From Saturnia japonica (Eukaryota; Arthropoda; Insecta; Lepidoptera; Saturniidae), in NCBI GenBank assembly GCA_033032175.1, contig CM065323.1, forward strand, positions 2,046,001 through 2,110,000: 64,000 nucleotides of DNA, in the 5' to 3' direction. Below are positions 55,448 to 64,000 of this stretch, one piece after another; within the stretch, counting starts at the first letter, position 1, and every line of letters begins with the position of its first letter. Position numbers and translations under genes: made by a program. Below the pieces are notes generated by a model. The model had not been told where the DNA came from and made no database searches. It saw nothing but the letters and a program-made list of their open reading frames with translations.

Positions 55448-56404
55448 TTATAATCTTACTAAATATGACGACTGTATACAATCATTAGTTTTTAAGACAG
55501 AGTAAAACAAACAAAAACGAAGAAAATATCACATTTCTTGCATGAGAGCCTTTAATATTTTATTATTCATTATTTTCATTATCTGTTAAAACACTTAATA
55601 TTTAGTGATAATTTCGACAGGCCACGTATTACGGTTCAAAATATAAAACTCTACAAAGGTAGATGGACAACGCAGGTTTACCAAAAGGGTTCTTTTCTTG
55701 AGACCGGTACCCTAAAACAATCACTCTCACACCTAGGACACAATTTAAACGGAGTCATTTACCTCCAAACTACCATATATCTTCCTACACAACCTTCCCA
55801 TTCACCAATCCATTATTCCCTATTTAACATCAGAGACGCAGCGAAGCACCCAATAAAATTCTTGAATATGTAACTTAAACGCATTTAAATAAATTTCACT
55901 ACAGAATGAAAAACACTTTCGTTGGTTTGCATTACAATATTTATGAGATCGCTTCCTTTAGTTTGCACGTGACTTAAATTTCATCCTTTCTACGAGACGA
56001 TATCCAATTATTTGGCTTATGAAAGGTTTTGGAGGCGGTGTTGGAAGCAACATACAAATTTAATTCACGCATTGAAAATAATTAAATTAAATTAATTAGT
56101 CATATTGGTTGGTTGTTGAAAAGTGTAAAAAAGTACAAACCTGGAAATAGTAGATTAGTAGTGACAAAAAAGGGAATTTAATGCGAAGGACTGAGTTGGA
56201 TCCCGAGAGTAGCGAATGATTCTAAAGTATTCTAGAGCCTACTGTAGAGTACTCTAAAATAGGATACAAGGCCCGAGATTAAATTTATGTTATGTACTGT
56301 AAATTTTACCATTGACTGAGAGAAAACTTCTTAGGCGGTGATACTTTTGGTTTGTCACGCTTAAAGATCATTAAGTGCAAATGCGGTAATGAAACGGGTT
56401 ATAA

Positions 56405-56470
56405 AGAGAGAAAAAATGAAAGAAAGAAAAAAAGAAAGAAAGAGAGGAAGAAAGAAAGAAGAAAAAAAAA
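56405..56470. repeat. GAAA-type microsatellite
   Basis: Imperfect (GAAA)n purine tract with interruptions. It is flanked upstream by sequence resembling 29150-29220, where a similar tract (gaaagaaggaaagaaataaa) follows a repeat, so it may be the tail of an interspersed element. Confidence 0.65.
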
Positions 56471-57479
56471 ATTATTGCCTTGAAGATACGGGCACACACT
56501 TTTTACAAAGAAAATTAACATTTCATTGAACACTAAAAATTAAAGAAAAAAAAGTTAAGTTAAATACGATAAAGATCACGACCACCATACACATAGTAAT
56601 AAACCCATAAATTATTTTTATTTCAAGAAGTTTCACTTCTATCACATACCTACACTTATATAACTTAGACTATACGTGCATTTTTTTTGTACATGATTTA
56701 TTTAATTCGTGCTTGTTCTAAATTGAAATCGCTTTTATTCTCTTGTGTGTAAAAAAGTGTTTAATCCACTGTTATCAACACAGATGTAGTTTATACTACA
56801 TCTATGGTTATCCATGAATAAAATGCCCTTTTTCGAGTGACAATGGTTAAAAAAATATTGTTCATTTATTTAACTTTCCTTTGAGTTGAGATTTTTTGTC
56901 TGGGAGTCTCACGTGACTCGGAACGCCAATCAGAACATGTAACGTCATCGTACAATATTTATATACACAATTGAGTGTCATTTTTATTAGGTTATCTACC
57001 ATCATCAAGTAAGCAGGTCGTCGCCGACAAACCAGGCTGCAAGCCTGCATGCCTCTCGGCAGTATACTCGATGATACTAAAATCGTGAAAACCAAAAGAA
57101 ACTCAGTATGACTGGCTTATCAACCTGGGGATTGCGCAAAGGTCGTGTCCTATCGTCCAGCAAATATTCTTCGGGTTTCTCCATTCAATCTTTTAGAATT
57201 ATTAATCAAGGAATTAGCCATCAAGTCTTTTGATAATCTTGCAAAGCACATTGTGGCCAATCTTAAGTCGTTTGTTAACTTTAATTACTGTGACTATACA
57301 ATATGTATTAAAAACCCCATCGAATCCGAAAAGGGTATATAGGTACCCCAATGCTATTACCAAAAAAAATATCAAAATTTTATTTATTATGAAAATAAAA
57401 ATGTTATTGCGATTTAAAATTAACATATTTAGTTTTAGTTTCCCTAAAATTTAGCAAACTTTTAAAACGTAATAACACC

Positions 57480-57570
57480 GTCGCTAGCCCAGCCGCGGTG
57501 CGGCCGGCGCAGCGGTGCGTCTGATCGTATGGCGGTACCCTGCGCTGCGCCGCCTGTATTGCCATGTAAG
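57480..57570 (+). promoter_or_regulatory. GC-rich island with a possible first exon
   Basis: A short CpG-rich stretch (gcccagccgcggtgcggccg, gcgcagcggtg) stands out in AT-rich DNA. It contains an ATG at 57529 followed by 12 codons (MAVPCAAPPVLP) and a good donor (cat/gtaagt at 57570/57571). It could be the start of a + strand gene, but no downstream exon could be joined with confidence. Confidence 0.25.
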
Positions 57571-57923
57571 TTTCCTCATTTAACTAATTTTTTACATTTT
57601 ATTAGGGGTAATTTTTTTTACTTATAATCTGAGATAGATAACATAAACATAATATAATCTCGATACCTGAAAACACCTCCACGGATCCGACTGGGTTTTT
57701 AATACACACTTTATATGCCTACTCATAATCATGATACCACTCTAAGATGTTTTTATGAGTGTAGATGCGTTATCCGCGCTCTATTTTGGCAATATTAAAG
57801 TGCCTGTCATTATTAGTTATATTAGTTTTAGTTAGTTATATTAGTTATTAGTGATATTAAATTGCCTGAGATTCTCTTAGTCACGTATCATCCAATGTGA
57901 CGGTTGCACATAAATACAACTCA

Positions 57924-58409
57924 AATTATATATTCATTTCGTTCTAACAACAAAAATAACATATACATATTATCTTTCGTATTCTTTTTTTGTTTGGGTA
58001 CTATATAACTGAAAGCATGATTTATAGTTTGTATGTATAGTTTAATTACGCTGTCTTTTAGTGCACTGATGTTGGCGTATAATTCGTCTATATATGAAAT
58101 GTCATTGATATCACATACCTTTGTGCGATATTATTTCTTTATCATGCGACGGATTAACGGGAAGAGAGATGGATCATTTAATCGTATCAAATCGCGGTCG
58201 GTTCTCTCCGCTAATATTTTGTTTATACATAAGGGCGAAATAAAAAAATCATCCAACAAATCTAGAATAGGTAACGTTTTGTTATCTTTTAGATACGTAT
58301 CTTTGTTTACGGTAGCCCATTTTGTGTTTTCGCATTTTAATACCGCGTCCGTTTTTATTCGTTCGTATTTACAGAACACCGTTCGGGATATTTGCATTGG
58401 ATATTTTCC
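57924..58409 (-). pseudogene. Unrecognised open region with one in-frame stop
   Basis: The - strand is open from 58409 to 57924 apart from one TAA at 58131-58133. The 88-codon part (ATG 58397) has a normal protein-like composition (CKYERIKTDAVLKCENTKWA, LPILDLLDDFFISPLC, ERTDRDLIRLNDPSLFP), and another 69 codons stay open after the stop. Its use of ACG, GCG, CGA and TCG codons is unlike the surrounding AT-rich noncoding DNA. The complementary + frame (58033-58464, 143 codons from ATG) is also open but hydrophobic and Ser/Phe-rich, as antisense frames tend to be. I do not recognise a family. It may be a captured foreign or viral gene relic, a degenerate transposon gene, or chance. Confidence 0.3.
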
Positions 58410-58599
58410 AGTTCAATCTAGCCCGATAGGGATCGTAGCACATTCGATAAACCTTTTTGACTGAGTTTCTAGTATTTGTCAATAAAAATATTATGATAAT
58501 TGGTAGTTTAAAAAACTTAATCGTAAATAAAGTATTTTGAGTATACTCCTCAAGAATCGATTTTCATTAAAGGACCCTGGCATGTATACTTTATGAGGA

Positions 58600-58830
58600 C
58601 AGAAATTTATAAAAGCGTTAACAAAAAGCGTTACATTTTTCACTCACTTTTAAATCATGTATGTGTTGTATACAAGCATCATCCTGCTTTTAGATAAATC
58701 GTTAATCACTCAATCAATCAGTCAGATAGTCAGTCGGTCAGTCAATCAATCAATCACCTCGTTTGCCTATTGTATATTCAATGACAATCGTACTTATTAA
58801 GTAAACCCCAGTCGTGCGTCGGAGCTGACA
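58600..58830 (+). repeat. Second copy of the 24690-24915 repeat
   Basis: ttataaaagcgttaacaaaa, atcctgcttttagataaatc, a (cagt/caat)n run and ccagtcgtgcgtcggagctg match the 24.7 kb copy in the same orientation. Confidence 0.75.
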
Positions 58831-58855
58831 CACACAACAACTTTTTTGTATCATA

Positions 58856-59110
58856 CTAGATGTGCTCCACGGTTTCACCCTTGTTAAATTTCATGCCTAC
58901 GCTCCCGTCTTGCCTATCGTTGTTCTCAGTTACCGTACTTCTGTATAGCTTGTCGGATTGCTTGATTGTTCTGCTATTTTCAGTAGTCAATGACACGTCC
59001 ACAGTGCCACTTTTGGCGTTTAGTGATAGCTTAGAAGCCTTCTCTGTTAAAACAATTAGATCTACCAACTTTTACGGTGTTCGGTCAAAGTTGAAGTTTA
59101 TTATTGGGTA
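58856..59110 (-). mobile_element. Helitron-like end with an open frame
   Basis: On the - strand it ends gtgaaaccgtggagcacatc, tag, matching the Helitron-like 3' ends. The preceding 70 codons are open (LTEKASKLSLNAKSGTVDVS ..), which probably reflects an internal segment of the element and not a host gene. Confidence 0.5.
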
Positions 59111-59234
59111 ATATGATATAGTGTTTTGAAATCAGGAAGGGCCCCGCGTATACCCAGTAATGGGTGAGTTCGGGTTACAGAAGATGATTATTATTATATA
59201 TAACCAAAACACATTAGCGACTTTTTATTTTTAG

Positions 59235-59444
59235 GTGTCATTGTCGTGGAACATTTTATTCATCGCTTCTATGAACTTTTGTATCGGGAATAAATACGTA
59301 AAAATAATTTGTACAGTTGTTTTTGCTCACAAACCAGACATCACCTCAGTTAAAGCAAAAGATATTTGTGGATTGTACCTTAAAAAAATGAACACAGTTT
59401 ACACAATGGAAGAAAGTGACATTAGAAGTACATTATTAGATTGA
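59235..59444 (+). CDS. Unrecognised candidate terminal exon
   Basis: After a pyrimidine-rich acceptor (ttttttatttttag, 59221-59234) the frame gives about 69 codons to TGA: VSLSWNILFIASMNFCIGNK, then VFAHKPDITSVKAKDICGLY, LKKMNTVYTMEESDIRSTLL, D. The second half has a normal soluble-protein composition. The hydrophobic start could be intron read-through, with the true exon beginning later. No upstream exon is identified; the GC-rich candidate at 57529 leaves one base over and does not fit phase 0 directly. A MITE begins nine bases after the stop. Confidence 0.3.
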   Translation: MSLSWNILFIASMNFCIGNKYVKIICTVVFAHKPDITSVKAKDICGLYLKKMNTVYTMEESDIRSTLLD

Positions 59445-59453
59445 TTCAACGTA

Positions 59454-59667
59454 CTACTCGTGTGCGATAAGTTGAGACCTGAGCGCGGAGACGTCATTGT
59501 CGGGTCCTGGTACAGTAAACAAAAAAAGAACACAACTAGCTTAGTATATGAGACTAAAAAAACCTATATTAATTAATGGCGCTGCGCGCTGTAAAACGCC
59601 AGTGTCATCGGGGAAACGGGTGGGGAGTCGCGTTCCGCGCGGGTCTCAACTTATCGCGCACGAGTAG
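59454..59667. mobile_element. 214-bp MITE with TA target duplication
   Basis: The left end ctactcgtgtgcgataagtt, gagacc and the right end ggtctcaacttatcgcgcac, gagtag are inverted with one mismatch over about 26 bp. TA flanks both sides (59452-59453, 59668-59669), as in Tc1/mariner-type insertions. Near-perfect ends suggest recent insertion. Confidence 0.85.
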
Positions 59668-59669
59668 TA

Positions 59670-60599
59670 TGCTCCGAAACACGATTTTAATTTCAATTTT
59701 ACTGAAGGTAAGGATCAAGAGAAAATATCAAGATTTTTTTTTAATAGATATGACTACACTGTTAGCCTTAGTTAGGACTTTTACAGCTTCACCGAACTTG
59801 GAAAATATCAAGAATGTATTATAAGCCATTATATACTGAGAACATTCGATATAATGGAAAGTGTTGAAAAATTTATGCAGCCATACTGTGAGCAATCATG
59901 TTAAAATATAGCGGTTATATTAAGATATAGCAGGTTATCATTTATCACCTGTGAAATAATAGTGATAAGAAATACTATAGAGATCTGCTAAAATATAAAG
60001 TTATGTGATTATATGTTTCAACGTATTTAACTTTATTTGACGGATATTGAAGATTTTTTTAATGTTCTCATGATTCAAAAAATGATATAGGAAATTACAT
60101 TATTCGACTTTAAAGTAATTTCTTACTACGATTGTTCGTTTCTTGATTTTTGTCATTAAATTTAATTATTGTTAGGTATTTAAATAACAATACATAAAAC
60201 ATAAGAATTAAATAAATCTTACATTTTAGGGTTTTTGGAATACTGGCAATTTTCACTCTCTATACTGACGTAGATGAGGGATCTATGAAATAAGAATCTT
60301 GTAGATAAAACGATTGCTTTGGTATCTTCAAGATATAATCCTATAGGTGTGAGGGGCACTGAGATAGTAAGATTGACTTTTTGAAACGTATATCAGCTGT
60401 AGTCACTCATTTCTCATTTCTAGAGCGTGGAATGAAGATTTTTGCATATAAAATTTACGGCGTCTTTTACGAAACGTGTTTTTCAGAATTCTGTGATTAA
60501 TAGAAAGAAAGAAAATATAATTTATTCACAGACAAGACACTGAGATGTGGCAGATTCTTTGTGTCAAATAATGGGACGTGTTTACTAGTCGATTACCTT
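59670..60599. other. Intergenic, nothing recognised
   Basis: AT-rich DNA with short open frames only. No repeat partner or coding motif was identified. Confidence 0.4.
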
Positions 60600-61346
60600 T
60601 TAATAACTGCCTACAGTACATGATGATGATGATATGATACATTTGTTAAACGCAACGTCAGCGCTTAACAATACAGTGATAGGTACACTACATATAGATT
60701 TAACAAAAAACAAAACAAGAAATTGAGAAAATAATAAAGTAATTAATATTAACATACACATAAAGAAATACATGTTAATATAGAGCAAAATAATACACAT
60801 ATAATGATAGAAAACAGAGACGCAGGACTCGTCATTTGGAAAAGGCGTCCAGTTCGGCATGTGTTGTGGTGCCACTGCTACAAAGCACTTAGCATTGATT
60901 TCCAACTGGAACTTTTAATCAATCATGGTATTCACGGTAAGTCAGAAAACAATAACGGCAATGAGAAAAAAAGTAACACGATAACAATAAAAATTAATGA
61001 AATACTTCTAACTGGCAAAATATAGTACCTATTAGTAAAAAATATAATAATAAACGAACAGAAAATAGTTAGGAACAAAATTGAATTATATAATATGAAC
61101 AAATTGACATATAATGGGGAAAAAGCAAGCAAATGAAATATAAACAAGCACTCAGATTGTTTAAATTCGTTTTCTGGGATTATTAATAAGAGTAAGATTA
61201 GTCTTAAATTAATTATAATATTTTCGACGATTACATTGATGAAAAAAGATAAAGAAGAAAAAAATATATTGTGACATGACAATGTCTAAAATTAAAAAAA
61301 AAAAAAACCAATTATAACTAAAAAGGTTTCTTCCGATGCTTAAACA
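60600..61346 (-). mobile_element. Putative 3' LTR region of the BEL/Pao element
   Basis: Directly after the end of pol (- strand) a purine-rich cgcccgggggca is followed by TGTTTAAGC.. beginning at 61346, the expected layout of a polypurine tract and an LTR start. The far border is not determined; 60600 is a guess, and the other LTR is outside the window. Confidence 0.3.
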
Positions 61347-61373
61347 TGCCCCCGGGCGTTGAAGGCTGCGCCT

Positions 61374-64000
61374 TCAACCAGGCTGTGATGAAGTAGGCAG
61401 TGGGCATATATTGTTAAACGCCCTTCTAATTACTCCACCTGACGTCTTGATGTCCGCCACACGAACTATACCGTCAGGTCCAGGGTGCACTGCCACGATC
61501 CTTCCCAGTTTCCATTTTAAAGGCGGAAGATGATCTTCCTTAACGACCACCATAGTATTTAATTTCAAAGTATCCTTACAGGAGCGCCACTTCATTCGTT
61601 GCTGTAATTCAGCAATGAATTCCTTTGTCCATCTTGACCAAAAATGTTGACGTAACTGTTCGATGCGTTGAAATCTAGTTAGATGATTTTTCTAATAGTC
61701 GTGGTAGTCTTTTTGAGGCAATGATGTGAGTGGTCGCCCGATAAGAAAATGACCTGGTGTTAACGATGTGTAGTCTGCAGGGTCCGAAGAAAGCGGAGTG
61801 AGTGGCCGAGAATTTAAGATCGCTTCAATTTGCGTCAAGGTATGTAAAGCTCTTCGTAATTTAAATGACTGTTTCCCAGCAATCGTTGCAAATGGTACTT
61901 TGTTGACTTAACTCCCGCCTCCCAGAGACCGCCAAAATGAGGAGTATACGCCGGTATAAAGTGAAAATTAATGCTATCATTAGCAGCGCATTCGCTTATA
62001 GAGTCGCAATTGGCTTTTAAAAATTTTTAAATTTCATTGCATGCTCCAACAAATGAAGTACCATTGTCAGAGTAAATGTTACTGGGTTTACCCCACCTAG
62101 AAATAAACCTGCGTAAGGATAATATAAAACTATTGCTCGTTAAGTCACCTACCAACTCCAAATGAATAGATTTGGTAGTAAAACATATAAAAATTGCTAT
62201 ATATACCTTACATAAATTGCAACCGCGACCCCGTCGATTGACACTTAGAATAGGTCCAGCGTAATCAACGCCTACGTTTTGAAATGGAAAGCCACCTGGA
62301 AGTAAACACTCTTGTGGCAAGTTCCCCATTATAGGAACAACGTTCCTGGCTCTCAATCTAGCACAACGCACACATTTATGGTAACATGTTTTTGATAAGT
62401 TCCGGCCTCCTATAGGCCAATATGTTTCTTTAATGGACGCTAGTAACAAAAGGGGACCAGCATGCATTAACCTTTTGTGTTCAAAATCAAATAACAACTT
62501 TGTAAATATATGAGTGGACTGTAGTAATATAGGATGCTTTTTATTATAATCAAAAATAGAATTGTCAATACGACCGCCAATACGCATTAAATTATTTTCG
62601 TCCAAAAAAACATTAAATTTTAAAAGTGGACTCTTTTTCGGTAAAGGCTGTTTATTTAAGAGTAGTTTAAACTCGCGAAAAGATTCGTATTGACATTTCG
62701 AAATTATTACATTTAACGCGTCTTGCAATTCTCCTTCGGTTAGAAATTTTGTTGTACAGGCATTTTTCCTGCTAGACCTAATAAACCGTAAAACGTAAGC
62801 TACGGAACGTACTAGACGTAAGAAATTGGAGAATCGATTAAAATTTATAAAATTATTGTCATTGTGATTGATAAGAATAATATTCAATGAAATATCTGGT
62901 TTGGTCTCTGGTAATTTACTAATATGTTTGGGTTGAGTAGGCCATTTTGACTTATGATGCCTTAAAAATTCAGGACCAGACCACCATAAATCCAGGTTTT
63001 GTAAATTATTTATATTAACACCTCGAGATATTAAGTCTGCTGGATTTTTATCCGTTGGCACGTGTTTCCATGTTAAACCACTAGTCTTTTCCAAAATATC
63101 ACTAACGCGATTACGAACAAAGGGCTGTAGTTTAGAAGGCAACATCTGCAACCATCCTAGCACTATAGTCGAGTCGGTCCAAAAGTAAACCTGATCTATT
63201 TTAGCTCGTAGTGAATTGATGACCTTCTCATACAAACGGGCACCAGTCAAGGCACCACACAGCTTTAATCTTGGTATTGTCGTAGGTTTAATTGGCGCTA
63301 CACGGCTTTTAGCTATTAACAAACGAACCAAAACCTCATCCATGGCGTTAGTGCTTCGTACATAAACACACGCACCGTACGCTCGCTCAGACGCATCAGT
63401 AAAAATATGTAGTTCTAATCTGTTGTATGTGTTACTTACAACTTTTCGCGGTATACGAATATTATTCAAAAGAGGTAAATTTTTAACAATGTTACTCCAT
63501 TGTTTAATGGATATCAGGTAATAACTGATCATCCCAAGATAATTTATGCAACCACAGATTTTGCATTAGCATTTTCATAGTGATTACACAAGGTGAAAGT
63601 AAACCTAAAGGGTCAAAAATTCGTGAAATTATAGACAACAAATCGCGTTTAGTACTGCCATGAGAAATTAAGGAAGATAATGGGAAATAGAGCTCATCTG
63701 TCTCTGAACACCAACCTAGACCTAACAACCTATCTAGCTCATTAGATCCAATGTTTAAAGGAGATGGTTCAGTAACCTCTGAAATTAATTTGGGATTATT
63801 TGACTTCCATTTTCGTAACGGCATACATGCTGAATTGAGTGTATCTGTTATTTCTTGACGTAAAACCTTTAACTCGTCACAATTATCACCTCCTGTCAAT
63901 AAATCATCGACATAAAAGTCATGTTTTATAATTTCAGCGACCTTATCATTTTTAGACTCATTGCCTAGTTGCGTTAGGCAACGTATTGCAAGGAAAGGAG
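61374..64000 (-). pseudogene. Decayed BEL/Pao LTR retrotransposon pol
   Basis: In order from the right edge: reverse transcriptase with the YVDD catalytic motif (63903-63914); an RNase H-like region (FTDASERAYGACVYV, WTDSTIVLGWL); the integrase zinc-binding H-H-C-C segment (HKRLMHAG ... CYHKCVRC); the integrase core (VDYAGPI, SDNGTSFVG, then GLWEAG); and a C-terminal module (LPPLKWKLGRIVAVHPGPDG) ending near 61374. Lesions: a one-base frameshift near 63510 between reverse transcriptase and RNase H, a stop plus frame loss near 62027 inside the integrase core, and further stops between 61600 and 62000. It is therefore a dead copy. It extends beyond the window, so gag, protease and the 5' LTR are not seen. 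In this family the product copies the element RNA and integrates the DNA. Confidence 0.9.

Noticed and set aside
1..64000. Bacterial-type systems (CRISPR arrays, operons, toxin or defence islands)
   Set aside because: The window is clearly insect nuclear DNA. The tandem arrays lack spacer structure, and no prokaryotic gene cluster is visible.

Overview
The window reads as nuclear DNA of a moth or butterfly (Lepidoptera). The sequence is strongly AT-rich, its genes have small exons with GT-AG introns, and it is littered with repeats of a lepidopteran type: Helitron-like ends (..GGGCACAGCTAGT), tRNA-derived SINEs, non-LTR retrotransposon tails, MITEs and a BEL/Pao element. The order is inferred from these repeat types; I cannot name a species.

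Three protein-coding genes can be read with confidence. (1) On the + strand, 121-5222 carries the 3' two thirds of a Fe65/APBB-type adaptor (two PTB domains). Its upstream exons lie before the window. (2) On the - strand, about 15-49.2 kb, lies a ubinuclein/yemanuclein homologue, the HIRA-complex histone H3.3 chaperone subunit. It has about 15 exons, with the N-terminal segment, the Hpc2-related domain and the ubinuclein middle domain all recognisable. Fe65 and ubinuclein are convergent. (3) Nested inside ubinuclein intron 1, on the same strand, is a compact three-exon gene for a THAP zinc-finger protein with a basic coiled-coil tail (41200-42562).

The ubinuclein introns hold most of the structural novelty. 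A ~2.5-2.7 kb tandem duplication (28898-34054) copies three exons. A 165-bp satellite (34845-36640) has units of exactly 55 codons and a five-unit higher-order pattern, and is derived from a non-LTR retrotransposon tail. A 44-bp minisatellite (21478-21933) has a four-unit higher-order pattern.

From 49.2 to 60.5 kb lies repeat-rich intergenic DNA. It includes a non-LTR element inverted in the twin-priming manner (51.7-52.2 kb), several MITEs, an unrecognised open region (57924-58409, - strand) and an unrecognised candidate + strand terminal exon (59235-59444). The right end (about 60.6-64.0 kb) is a decayed BEL/Pao LTR retrotransposon on the - strand that runs out of the window.

Two conserved exons (Fe65 near 230, ubinuclein near 28290) each contain one extra base relative to the frame that homology demands. 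Either the assembly carries indel errors or these are real lesions; this limits how far the gene models can be trusted. Exon limits below come from reading splice signals, phase and family similarity by eye, without alignment or transcript data.
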